DNA of 64,000 nt from CAZYFH01 sp965249175 (GTDB lineage Bacteria > Acidobacteriota > Vicinamibacteria > Vicinamibacterales > UBA8438). Made by a program: the position numbers and the translations under genes. The stretch is taken from the NCBI GenBank assembly GCA_965249175.1, contig OZ252227.1, forward strand, positions 6,572,001 through 6,636,000. The letters run 5' to 3'. The notes below the pieces were generated by a model that was not told the origin of the DNA, did no database searches, and saw only the letters and a list, made by a program, of their open reading frames with translations. This document shows, piece after piece, positions 34,429 to 43,183 of this stretch; within the stretch, counting starts at the first letter, position 1, and every line of letters begins with the position of its first letter.

Positions 34429-35445
34429 ATGAGGCATCGACTTTTCGTGACGGCGTTGGCAGGAATCGCGGTCGTCGCGCTTGCGCCCGTGGATGCGGCG
34501 GCGCAGTCGACCGACGCGGGCGACACGCCCCGGACATCGTGGGGTGCGCCCGACCTGGGCGGCGTGTGGGACTTCCGCACGACGACGCCGCTGGAGCGAC
34601 CGGACGAGCTAGAGGGGCAGACCGAGCTGACGGCCGAGGAAGCGGCGGCGCAGAAGGCGCGGGCGAACGAGTTCCTGGTCGACCGGCCACCGCCGGAGGG
34701 TGACCCGGGCGGCTACAACGTGTTCTGGGTGGATACGCCGGGTGTGGTGGACGACCGCCGCACATCGCTGATCGTGGACCCGCCGGACGGCAAGCTTCCG
34801 CCGCTCGTCGCGGGGGCCATCCACCAGGTCGGGTCCCTATCTGAGGATGTCCCGGGAGTCGGCCCCGTTCGGTATCGCGCCGGCGGGAGCGGCGTGGATG
34901 CGCCGGAGGATCGCGGCCTCGCCGAGCGATGCCTTCTGGGGTTCGCACACGGACCGCCCTTGACGCCCGGCGGCTATAACCAGAACGTGCAACTGTTCCA
35001 GACCCCCGACCACGTGGTCATTCTCAACGAGATGGTGCACGACCCGCGCATCATTCCCCTTGACGGGCGCCCGCACCTGCCGGTCGACGTGGTGCAATGG
35101 AATGGTGATGCCCGCGGGCATTGGGAGGGCGACACGCTGGTCATCGAGAGCACGAATTTCAACGGCCAGACGTCGAGCTTCACGCCCAATGCGATGGTGG
35201 CCATGGGCACCGGCGAGCACCTACGTCTGACGGAGCGGCTGACGCGCGTCAACGCCGGCGTGCTGCGCTACGAGTTCACCGTCGAGGACCCGACGACGTT
35301 CACCCGACCGTTCACGGCGGCGATTCCGATGCGCAAGTCGCCGGTGCCGATCTTCGAGTACGCGTGTCACGAGGGGAACTACGGGTTGCTGAATATCCTG
35401 CGCGGCGCGCGTGACGATGAGCGCGCGGCAGCGGCCCAGCAGTAG
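34429..35445 (+). CDS. FAM1 secreted protein, tandem copy 5
   Basis: The ATG at 34429 follows a strong AGGAGGAG. A 93-bp upstream extension of the frame is only the shadow of copy 4. The 338-aa product has a signal peptide ending AAAQS and the same motif series. It differs most in the middle (VAGAIHQVGSLSEDVPGVGP) and near NGQTSSFTPNAMVAMG. It ends the tandem array; the opposing VOC gene follows. Confidence 0.9.
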   Translation: MRHRLFVTALAGIAVVALAPVDAAAQSTDAGDTPRTSWGAPDLGGVWDFRTTTPLERPDELEGQTELTAEEAAAQKARANEFLVDRPPPEGDPGGYNVFWVDTPGVVDDRRTSLIVDPPDGKLPPLVAGAIHQVGSLSEDVPGVGPVRYRAGGSGVDAPEDRGLAERCLLGFAHGPPLTPGGYNQNVQLFQTPDHVVILNEMVHDPRIIPLDGRPHLPVDVVQWNGDARGHWEGDTLVIESTNFNGQTSSFTPNAMVAMGTGEHLRLTERLTRVNAGVLRYEFTVEDPTTFTRPFTAAIPMRKSPVPIFEYACHEGNYGLLNILRGARDDERAAAAQQ

Positions 35446-35479
35446 TCGACGCGCGAAGACACGTCGACCAACGGCGCGG

Positions 35480-35851
<372 letters not shown>

Positions 35852-35886
35852 CCGTTGCTCCTCCTCTTGCGGCCAGGGTTGTGTTG

Positions 35887-36309
35887 CTAGCCCCAGCGAT
35901 GCAAAAGCGCTCCGTCGCCAACGAGATACCGAACCACGTCGACGACATCGATGACGAGCGAGATGCCCGCGATGATCAGGTAGGCGTAGACCCACTTCGC
36001 GTACAGCGACCCGCGGGGCAACGCATGCCGGCGAGAGACCACCCACGCGTAGGCCGGCGTCCAGCAGACCACGTGGGCGAGGCCGAGCATCCGGACGTAG
36101 CCGACCTGCTCGTAGAGCCACCCCATCGCGATGCCGGCGGCGACGAAGCTCACGATCACGGCGAACGGCTCCGGTCGCACGATCCACCGCCCTCCGGTGC
36201 GACCGACCGCGAAGACCAGGGCCGCGAGGTGGACGAAGCCGAGGAGAAACACCCAGGCCTGCAGCCAGGCCGGTTCGGTGCCAATCGCTTCGCCGAGGGT
36301 CAGGGGCAC
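35887..36309 (-). CDS. Four-helix membrane protein of unknown function
   Basis: The 140-aa product has four likely transmembrane helices: WVFLLGFVHLAALVFAV, FAVIVSFVAAGIAMGWLY, MLGLAHVVCWTPAYAWVV and VYAYLIIAGISLVIDVVDVVRYL. No catalytic motif is visible. It precedes the VOC gene by 35 bp on the same strand. I do not recognise the family. Confidence 0.75.
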   Translation of the reverse strand: MPLTLGEAIGTEPAWLQAWVFLLGFVHLAALVFAVGRTGGRWIVRPEPFAVIVSFVAAGIAMGWLYEQVGYVRMLGLAHVVCWTPAYAWVVSRRHALPRGSLYAKWVYAYLIIAGISLVIDVVDVVRYLVGDGALLHRWG

Positions 36310-36482
36310 GGTGTCTCCGGTCGCGATTATACGCGCGTCGCCCTCGCCCGGGCGGGGGCCGTTTCTATGAGCGCCCGATTATCGCGGCAGTGTCGCGCGA
36401 GGCGCGGTAGGATGCCCGGGAGCCACGGGCTCCTAGACAATCGACCCCTGCGGTGAGTCCGGCAGACTTGAGCGAGGCGATC

Positions 36483-38642
36483 ATGACAGCCGTTTCTCCA
36501 CGAACCCGAATGTGTCGCGCGACCACTCCCGGCCTGCGCGTCTTCGGCCTCTGGCTTGGCGCGGCAGCGATGGTGAGCCACGGCGCGATCGCGCAGGCGG
36601 CCCAGGGCCGGATCCAGCGCGAGCCCGCCACCTACACCACCGAGCAGGCCGATGCGGGATTCGCCGCCTACACGCAGCACTGCGCGTCATGCCACGGCGA
36701 GAACTTGGATGACGGCCCCTTCGCCCCGCCGCTCAGGGGCAACACCTTCCGGGTGAAGTGGAGCCCGCGGTCGCTCGAGGCACTTTTCACCGTCACGCGC
36801 ACGACGATGCCGGAGGACCGGCCGGGCGCGCTCGGGGACGAGACATACGCGGAGCTCCTCGCACTGATGTTGCAGGAAAACGGGGTCGAAGCCGGCCCCA
36901 CGCCGCTGACCGCCGATCTCGACCTGCTAGACGGGATCTCGCCTGGCTGGCAGGCGCAAGGCGCCCTCGCACCGGGTGTCGCGCTCCCGCCATGGCCCAC
37001 ACGGCGCAACCCGCTTGACCGTATTCGACCGGTGACCGACGCGATGCTCGAGAGCGCCCCCGCCGACGACTGGCTGCTGTGGCGGCGGAGCTACGACGCG
37101 TCCGGTTTCAGTCCGCTCGCGGACATCACCACCGACACAGTCGCCGATCTGCGTCTGGCATGGTCGTGGGCGCTGCCGCTGGGCCCCAACGAGTCGACGC
37201 CGATCGTGCATGACGGCGTTCTGTTCGTGCACGGCTACGGGGACAAGGTCCAAGCGCTCGACGCCGCCAGTGGAGACATGCTCTGGGAGTATGCCCGGCG
37301 GCTCCCGGGAACGGTGTCGCCGAGCCTCAAGCGCGGCATGTCGATCTACGGTGAGCGGCTGTACGTGCCTACCTCGGACCTGCATATCGTGGCGCTCGAC
37401 GTCAGGACCGGCGACGTCGTCTGGGACCAGCAGGTCGGGGATCCGGAGTCCCGCATGCGTCTGACGGGCGGCACGCTCGTCGCCAACGGCAAGGTCCTGA
37501 TGGGCACGCAGGGCCAGGGTGGCGGCGGCAACGACATCGTGGCCCTCGACGCCGAAACCGGGGTGGAAGCGTGGCGGTTCGCCACCATTGCTCGCCCGGG
37601 TGAGCCGGGCGGCAACAGCTGGAACGGCTTGGACCTCGAGCACCGCAGCGGTGCCTCGGTCTGGATCCCGGGGAGCTACGACCCCACGACCAACCTCGCG
37701 TTCTTTGGCACGGGCAACACCTACGACACCGGCCCGCTACGCGATCTGGTCGCCCAGGACGGCGTCACGAACGATGCGCTCTACCTGGACACCACGTTGG
37801 CGCTGAATCCCGATACCGGTGGACTCGCCTGGCATTTTCAGCACCAGGCGAACGGACAATGGGATCTGGATTGGGCGTTCGAGCGGCAGGTCATCGAGCT
37901 TCCGGTCAACGGCGTCCCGACGCGCGTGGTCGTGACCGCCGGGAAGCAAGCCATTTTCGACATCGTCGAGGCGCGGACCGGCGCGTACGTGTCATCGCTG
38001 GATCTCGGGTTGCAGACGGGGATCACGTTCATCGACCCGGTCACCGGTCGCAAAACGCAGGACCCGTCCCTCATTCCCGGCGATGGCGAGACGAAATCGC
38101 TCTGTCCACATGTGGGCGGCGGTCGGAGCTGGTCGCCGACCGCGTTCGACCCGAGAACGCAGATCGTCTATGTGCCGATCGTGGAGGCGTGCATGGATCT
38201 CGTGCCGGTGGGTGAGGGCGAGCGCGGCAGCTTGACCACCGGCGTCCGCTGGACCGTCCGACCACGACCGGAGAGCGACGGGAGCTACGGTCGTCTGGAA
38301 GCGATCAATCTCGAGACGAAGGAGACCGTTTGGATCACCCGGCAACGGGCGCCGCAAACCACCGGAGCGCTCGTGACGGCAGGCGGCCTACTATTCGCCG
38401 GGTCGCTGGACCGGCGGTTCAGCGCTTACGACGCGGCCTCCGGCGATCGACTCTGGCACACACGGCTGAGCGACGTGCCAAACGGCCCGCCAATCACCTA
38501 CGCGGTCGACGGGCGGCAATACGTCGCCGTCATCACGGGTAGTGGTGGGTATCTCACCCGCGCCTACTCGGTGCTCGCGCCGGAGATCGAGAGTCCGCCG
38601 GACCGGGGCACCGCGCTGTGGGTCTTTGCACGGCCGGAGTGA
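36483..38642 (+). CDS. Cytochrome c-PQQ dehydrogenase fusion
   Basis: I chose ATG 36483 (GAGG upstream); GTG 36453 is the upstream limit. After a signal peptide (ending AIAQAAQ) comes a c-type cytochrome domain with haem site HCASCHGENLD and likely Met ligand in TTMPEDRPG. It is similar to the free cytochrome at 10162. The quinoprotein propeller follows from about residue 190: RPVTDAMLESAPADDWLLWRRSYDASGFSPL, STPIVHDGVLFVHGYGDKVQALDA, WIPGSYDPTTNLAFFGTGN and TAGKQAIFDIVEARTG. The vicinal Cys pair is absent. The fused cytochrome suggests direct intramolecular electron transfer. Total length 719 aa. It is the sister of the unfused enzyme at 47861. Confidence 0.92.
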   Translation: MTAVSPRTRMCRATTPGLRVFGLWLGAAAMVSHGAIAQAAQGRIQREPATYTTEQADAGFAAYTQHCASCHGENLDDGPFAPPLRGNTFRVKWSPRSLEALFTVTRTTMPEDRPGALGDETYAELLALMLQENGVEAGPTPLTADLDLLDGISPGWQAQGALAPGVALPPWPTRRNPLDRIRPVTDAMLESAPADDWLLWRRSYDASGFSPLADITTDTVADLRLAWSWALPLGPNESTPIVHDGVLFVHGYGDKVQALDAASGDMLWEYARRLPGTVSPSLKRGMSIYGERLYVPTSDLHIVALDVRTGDVVWDQQVGDPESRMRLTGGTLVANGKVLMGTQGQGGGGNDIVALDAETGVEAWRFATIARPGEPGGNSWNGLDLEHRSGASVWIPGSYDPTTNLAFFGTGNTYDTGPLRDLVAQDGVTNDALYLDTTLALNPDTGGLAWHFQHQANGQWDLDWAFERQVIELPVNGVPTRVVVTAGKQAIFDIVEARTGAYVSSLDLGLQTGITFIDPVTGRKTQDPSLIPGDGETKSLCPHVGGGRSWSPTAFDPRTQIVYVPIVEACMDLVPVGEGERGSLTTGVRWTVRPRPESDGSYGRLEAINLETKETVWITRQRAPQTTGALVTAGGLLFAGSLDRRFSAYDAASGDRLWHTRLSDVPNGPPITYAVDGRQYVAVITGSGGYLTRAYSVLAPEIESPPDRGTALWVFARPE

Positions 38643-38660
38643 GGACACACCCACCCGGGC

Positions 38661-38675
38661 GCGGCAGCGAGCCGC
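38661..38675. terminator. Hairpin between convergent genes
   Basis: GCGGC-AGCGA-GCCGC forms a 5-bp G+C stem with a 5-nt loop in the 47-bp gap between the convergent PQQ fusion and FAM1 copy 6. There is no T-run, so it is a weak, bidirectional terminator candidate at best. Confidence 0.3.
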
Positions 38676-38689
38676 TACGCGGGGTCCGA

Positions 38690-39697
38690 CTACTCGCCCG
38701 ACCTCCGTTCGATGACACGGGCGCCGCTCAGCGTGCCTTCCATGCCGTAGTTCCCCTCATGGCAGGCGTATTCGTAGATCGGCAGGTCGCTCAGACGCAT
38801 CGGGAGCTCCACCGTCCACGGCTCGGTCCAGGTCGTCGGGTCGGTCACCGTGAAGCTGTAGAGCAGGTCGTCTTCGCTGGTTCGTTGTATGCGCTCGATC
38901 AGATGGAGATTCTTGGTCGAATTCCGAAAGCTGGTCTCCCGCAGGAAGTTCCTGGTCTCGATGACGAGTGTGTCTCCCTCCCAGCGCCCGCGTGACACGC
39001 CGGTCCACTGCGGAATCGCGCTGTGGCTGCTGCCGTCGAGCGGGATGATGCGCGGGTTGTGCACCATCTCGTTGAACAAAACGACGTGGTCGGCGGTCTG
39101 AAAAATCTGCACGTTCATGTTGTAGGCGGCCGGGATCATGGGCGGTCCTGAATTGAAGCCGGTGATGCACCGCTCGCCCAACGGACGGTCCTCCGGACCC
39201 TCGGTCGGCCGTTGATTGATCCGGACACGCTCGGCGGCCCGCTCGGAGCCCGCGTCGGTCAGCGCCGGGATCCGTCCGTTCGGCGGATCGACGACCAGCG
39301 ACGTGCGGCGGGTCTCGACGACGGCCGTCCCACGATCCCACCAGAAGTCGTTGTAGGCGAGCGCGAGGTCCCGGGTCTCCGTCGTGCCGTTCACCTGGCC
39401 GCGGGCCGTGGTCACCTGCTTCTTCTGTTCCCGATCCAGGTCGGCGTTGTTGGCGAGCACGCGTTCGGCGGCGTACTCGGCAACTTCCTCCTCTGTCAGG
39501 AACTCCTTGTCGGCGAACTCTTCCGGGCGCTCCAGCGGCGTGACCGTCCGGAAATCCCACACGCCGCTCAGGTCGGGGTGTCCGTCCGCGGTCTTGAGGG
39601 GCGACGAGCCGCTGCCGGATTGGGCGGCGACCCCCGCCGGGACGAGCAGCACGAGCGCGACGCCGATGGCAAGAGACGCGAGCGGTCGGATAGTCAT
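38690..39697 (-). CDS. FAM1 secreted protein of unknown function, copy 6
   Basis: The start is ATG 39697 (MTIRPLASLAIGVALVLLV), with GAGG upstream. The frame upstream to 39883 is the IS end read in error. The 335-aa product has the family motifs PDLSGVWDFRTVTPLERP, RTSLVVDPPNGRIP, ERCITGFNSGPPM, QTADHVVLFNEMVHNPRIIPLDG and YEYACHEGNYGM. The usual GDARGHWDGDTLV segment reads GVSRGRWEGDTLV here. An IS lies 146 bp upstream. It converges with the PQQ fusion gene. Confidence 0.88.
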   Translation of the reverse strand: MTIRPLASLAIGVALVLLVPAGVAAQSGSGSSPLKTADGHPDLSGVWDFRTVTPLERPEEFADKEFLTEEEVAEYAAERVLANNADLDREQKKQVTTARGQVNGTTETRDLALAYNDFWWDRGTAVVETRRTSLVVDPPNGRIPALTDAGSERAAERVRINQRPTEGPEDRPLGERCITGFNSGPPMIPAAYNMNVQIFQTADHVVLFNEMVHNPRIIPLDGSSHSAIPQWTGVSRGRWEGDTLVIETRNFLRETSFRNSTKNLHLIERIQRTSEDDLLYSFTVTDPTTWTEPWTVELPMRLSDLPIYEYACHEGNYGMEGTLSGARVIERRSGE

Positions 39698-39847
39698 AGT
39701 CTGAACCTCGTCGTCATCATCGATAGCGTTGACTGTACCACGAGCGTGGCATCGCGACCACGGCCCCAATGGGCGAGGGCACGGCTGTGTTCGACCGCGA
39801 TTGCATCGATTTGCGCCCACGCGGGGCGCCGCGTACGATCGACCTAG

Positions 39848-39862
39848 CAGCCCGTGGTGAAA
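39848..39862 (+). repeat. Left terminal inverted repeat of the IS
   Basis: CAGCCCGTGGTGAAA, identical in reverse complement to 41301-41315 and present at both ends of element A. A GTCCCT follows on the inside, as in element A's right end. Confidence 0.9.
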
Positions 39863-39912
39863 GTCCCTATTAGGGATCGACACGATCGATCCCGCGTACT
39901 ACACTGTCGCGC

Positions 39913-41319
39913 ATGGCGATGGGCAAACGACGACGCCGGGCGCGGCAAGCATCGATGTGGGTTCCCACCAGCGACCTGCCTCGCAGTGCGGCGCATCCGT
40001 TCTATCAGCGATTGAATCGGATCCTCGATGACACGGGCTTCGACGCGTTCGTCGAGGCGCAATGCGCGCCGTTCTACGCGGACGGCGTCGGTCGTCCGAG
40101 TCTGGCGCCGGGGCGGTACTTCCGGCTGCTGATGCTCGGCTACTTCGAAGGGCTGGACTCGGAGCGGGCGATCGCGTGGCGGGCGGCCGATTCGCTGAGC
40201 ATCCGGCAGTTTCTGGACCTCGAGCTGCACGAGGCGCCGCCGGATCACTCGACGCTGTCGCGCACCCGGCGCCTGATCGACGTCGAGACCCATCAAGCGG
40301 TGTTCACGTGGGTGCTGCAGCAACTGGCCGACGCCCAGCTCGTGACCGGGCGGACCCTCGGCATCGATGCCACGACGTTGGAAGCGAACGCCGCATTGCG
40401 GAGTATCGTGCGCCGGGACACGGGCGAAGGCTACGAGGCGTTTCTGACCGGGCTGGCCGAGGCGTCCGGCATCGTCACGCCGACCCGCGCTGAGCTGGCC
40501 CGGTTCGACCGGAAACGGAAGAAGAAAGGCTCCAACGACGACTGGACGCATCCGCAGGATCCGGACGCGAAGATCACGAAGCTGAAGGACGGGCGCACGC
40601 ACTTGGCGCACACCGCGGAGCATGCGGTGGACCTGGAGACGGGGGCCATCGTCGGCGTCACCGTGCAGGATGCCGACGACGGCGATACGACGACGATGGT
40701 CGAGACCCTGATCACGGCGGCCGACCACGTCGAAGCCGTCCTGCCGGCCGGCGCCGGTATCGCCGAGGTCGTCGGGGACAAGGGGTATCACAGTAACGAG
40801 ACGATGGTGGCGTTCGCCGCGCTCGGCGTGCGCAGTTATGTTTCGGAGCCGGACCGCGGGCGACGCAACTGGACAGGCAAGGCGGCGGCGCGCGACGCCG
40901 TGTACGCGAACCGTCGGCGCATTCGGGGCACGCGTGGGCAACGGCTGCTGCGACGGCGGGGCGAGTTGCTCGAACGCCCCAACGCGCATCTCTACGAGAC
41001 CGGGCGGCTGCGCCGGGTGCATCTGCGTGGGCATCCCAACATCCTCAAGCGCGTGCTTGTGCACGTCTGCGGGTTCAATCTTGGGCTCCTCATGCGGCAG
41101 CTGACGGGCGTCGGCACGCCGCGGAGCCTCCAAGGCCGCGCGGTCGCCGTCTTCGAGGCCTTGATCGCTGATCTTGGCCGCCTCTGGACCCTCGTATCGC
41201 CCGCGTGGGCGCGAGATGCGCAAGATCTGCCGCACTCGTCGTTTCTCGACCTTATGACACGGTGTCACGAACACATGCCCCTCGACCTACGAAAGGGCGT
41301 TTTCACCACGGGCTGCTAG
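39913..41319 (+). CDS. DDE transposase (DUF772 type)
   Basis: The 468-aa protein has a DUF772-type N-terminal DNA-binding segment (RPSLAPGRYFRLLMLGYFEGL...DHSTLSRTRRLI, residues 61-122). A DDE catalytic core follows: D152 (LGIDATTLEANA), D289 (EVVGDKGYHS) and E351 or E354 (RRRGELLERPNAH). A basic insert RFDRKRKKKGS lies between the first two. The arrangement fits IS1182 or the closely similar IS5-group transposases. The last residues GVFTTGC are encoded by the right inverted repeat and CTAG. It appears intact. Confidence 0.92.
   Translation: MAMGKRRRRARQASMWVPTSDLPRSAAHPFYQRLNRILDDTGFDAFVEAQCAPFYADGVGRPSLAPGRYFRLLMLGYFEGLDSERAIAWRAADSLSIRQFLDLELHEAPPDHSTLSRTRRLIDVETHQAVFTWVLQQLADAQLVTGRTLGIDATTLEANAALRSIVRRDTGEGYEAFLTGLAEASGIVTPTRAELARFDRKRKKKGSNDDWTHPQDPDAKITKLKDGRTHLAHTAEHAVDLETGAIVGVTVQDADDGDTTTMVETLITAADHVEAVLPAGAGIAEVVGDKGYHSNETMVAFAALGVRSYVSEPDRGRRNWTGKAAARDAVYANRRRIRGTRGQRLLRRRGELLERPNAHLYETGRLRRVHLRGHPNILKRVLVHVCGFNLGLLMRQLTGVGTPRSLQGRAVAVFEALIADLGRLWTLVSPAWARDAQDLPHSSFLDLMTRCHEHMPLDLRKGVFTTGC
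41301..41315 (-). repeat. Right terminal inverted repeat of the IS
   Basis: TTTCACCACGGGCTG on the plus strand, the reverse complement of the left repeat at 39848-39862. The transposase stop codon lies just outside, in the CTAG. Confidence 0.9.
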
Positions 41320-41481
41320 TGTCCTGTAACCGTGATTCGCAACATAATTCCTGGGCGGGGCATCCCGCCTGACGGCGGTGCTCCTCGGTCACATAGGCCC
41401 ACTATGCTCCCTCGTCGCGCCTTGCCAGCCGGGCGCCGCGCGCCAGGACTTATGCAGCGAATCACGGTTACAGGACACTAG
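41316..41481 (+). mobile_element. Non-autonomous element C: 166-bp MITE with different ends
   Basis: Flanked by CTAG like the IS, but the terminal repeat is TGTCCTGTAACCGTGATTCGC (41320-41340 and 41457-41477), unrelated to the IS ends. The inside carries the same core as A and B on the minus strand. The central hairpin CATAG-GCCCA-CTATG is at 41392-41406. It is exactly as long as element A. Its right edge is 3 bp from the GTG of the following hydrolase remnant. Strand is that of the downstream gene. Confidence 0.85.
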
Positions 41482-41484
41482 CCC

Positions 41485-41864
41485 GTGAGCACGACGTGTC
41501 CCGAATGGCTCCCGACGCACTTGTATCCGTTTGCGCATCGCCACATTGACGTCGACGGCCCGCACCTTCACTACGTGGACGAGGGCGAGGGACGGCCGCT
41601 TCTCTTCGTCCACGGCAACCCCGACTACTCCTTCCTCTTTCGCCAGCAGATCCAGGCGCTCCAGGCGGACTACCGTTGCCTGGCCGTCGACCTGCCCGGC
41701 TTTGGCTCTCGACTGCGGGTCAGGGCGAGCTCCCACGGCTCCAGCAGCTGTTCGCACACAACGAAGCGGTCGTGATTCCCGGCGCGGGGCATTTCTTCCC
41801 GGAGAGCGCGGGCGATGCCATGTCCGCCGCAATGCAGGACTGGTTGGCTCGCATCGACACGTAA
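41485..41864 (+). pseudogene. Alpha/beta hydrolase (haloalkane-dehalogenase-like) with large internal deletion
   Basis: The GTG at 41485 begins a normal N-terminus (CPEWLPTHLYPFAHRHIDVDG, LHYVDEGEGRPLLFVHGNPDYSFLFR, AVDLPGFG). After about 70 residues the frame jumps to a different frame with the family's C-terminus (LPRLQQLFAHNEAVVIPGAGHFFPE...MQDWLARIDT), stopping at 41864. The middle ~170 residues, including the nucleophile and acid, are missing. The catalytic His in GAGHFFPE remains. The gene is therefore dead. Two mobile elements lie immediately upstream. Confidence 0.85.
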
Positions 41865-41940
41865 CGCTGTCTCGCCAGGTCGGTCTGGTATCGTCACTCG
41901 TGACACGGTCGCGAGGTGTCCGTTCCCTGGAGGCCCGAAT

Positions 41941-43182
41941 ATGCTTCGAACCATCGTCCCCATCCTCACCGTGACAGCCCTGATGGCGCTACCGTCACCG
42001 GTACTCGACGCACAGCAGCCTCAAGCGGAACCCTTCGCGGCGGGGGGCATCCCCGCTGTCGCCCTGCCTGACCCGCCGGTGGTCTACGACACCGCCGAGC
42101 AACAAGCGATCCGCGTCTCGGTCGTCGCCGACGGCCTGACGTACCCATGGGGCCTCGCGTTTCTGCCGGACGGCAGCATGCTCGTGACCGAGCGGTTGGG
42201 GACCCTCAGGCTGATTCGAGATGGTGCGCTGGATCCGACGCCGGTTGCAGGCGTACCCGACGTGTTCATCGCGGCGCTCTCCGGCCTGATAGACGTCGCG
42301 GTGCATCCGGCGTTCTCCGAGAACGGCTGGGTGTATCTGACGTACTCCAAGCCGACGGATGCAGGGTCGACCGTGGCGCTAGCCAGAGGGCGTTTGGACG
42401 GACACGCGTTGACCGACGTCGGCGACGTCTTCGTGGCCGACGCGGGGGGCGGCGCGGCGGGCGCCTCGCGGTTGCGTTTCGCGCCGGACGGCACGTTGTT
42501 CATGACGGTGGGGGGCGCGTTCGGTGGACGGCGGCCGAATGCGCAGGACCCGACCAATCATGTGGGAAAAGTGCTGCGGTTGCGCGACGACGGGTCGGCA
42601 CCTGACGACAACCCGTTTGTCGGGCTGGCCGAGCACAAGCCGGAGATCTACTCGCTGGGACATCGCAACCAGATGGGTCTGGCCATCCATCCGGACACGG
42701 GGGCGGTCTGGGCCAGCGAGCATGCGCCGCAGGGTGGCGACGAAGTCAACATCATCTTGCCCGGGCGCAACTACGGCTGGCCCCTCGTCTCGTACTCACG
42801 CGAGTACTCGGGGCAACGGGTCACGGAGCGACCGTGGCGTGAGGACCTGGAACAGCCCGAGATCGTCTGGATTCCCTCGATCGCGCCTTCAGGCCTGGTG
42901 TTCTACAGCGGCGATCGCTTTCCCGCCTGGCGTGGGGATCTCTTCGCAGGGTCGCTCATGACCGCGCGTGTCGAGCGCACCGGTCATCTGGAGCGGATCA
43001 AGTTCAACGAGCGGGGGCTGGAGCAGCGGCGAGAGTCCTTGCTCGTCGATCTCCGACAACGGATTCGCGACGTCGAACAAGGGCCCGATGGACTGCTCTA
43101 CGTGCTGACGGGGGGCAGTTTTGCCGGCAGCGACCCGGCTCTCGGAGCGGCCGCGCTCTTACGGATCGAACCGGCGGAGTGA
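41941..43182 (+). CDS. PQQ-dependent aldose sugar dehydrogenase (soluble GDH/YliI type)
   Basis: The start at ATG 41941 has GGAGG upstream and gives a signal peptide ending VLDAQQ. The 413-aa six-bladed propeller shows GSDH motifs: VVADGLTYPWGLAFLPDGSMLVTERLG, GGGAAGASRLRFAPDGTLFMTVG, YSLGHRNQMGLAIHPDTG, WASEHAPQGGDEVNIILPGRNYGWP and SIAPSGLVFYSGDRFPAW. The H-R-N-x-x-G and G-x-D-E-x-N motifs bind PQQ and Ca2+ in this family. It oxidises aldose sugars in the periplasm. It ends one base before the stop of the convergent collagen-like gene. Confidence 0.93.
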   Translation: MLRTIVPILTVTALMALPSPVLDAQQPQAEPFAAGGIPAVALPDPPVVYDTAEQQAIRVSVVADGLTYPWGLAFLPDGSMLVTERLGTLRLIRDGALDPTPVAGVPDVFIAALSGLIDVAVHPAFSENGWVYLTYSKPTDAGSTVALARGRLDGHALTDVGDVFVADAGGGAAGASRLRFAPDGTLFMTVGGAFGGRRPNAQDPTNHVGKVLRLRDDGSAPDDNPFVGLAEHKPEIYSLGHRNQMGLAIHPDTGAVWASEHAPQGGDEVNIILPGRNYGWPLVSYSREYSGQRVTERPWREDLEQPEIVWIPSIAPSGLVFYSGDRFPAWRGDLFAGSLMTARVERTGHLERIKFNERGLEQRRESLLVDLRQRIRDVEQGPDGLLYVLTGGSFAGSDPALGAAALLRIEPAE

Positions 43183-43183
43183 G

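Larger units (their letters stand above)
39844..41319 (+). mobile_element. IS1182/IS5-like insertion sequence at a CTAG site
   Basis: The element is bounded by CTAG at both edges (39844-39847 and 41316-41319) and has 15-bp perfect inverted repeats just inside. Total length 1476 bp including CTAG. It contains one transposase gene whose stop codon lies in the right CTAG. CTAG may be the duplicated target. The right CTAG is shared with the left edge of element C, so one of the two inserted at the boundary of the other. Confidence 0.85.
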
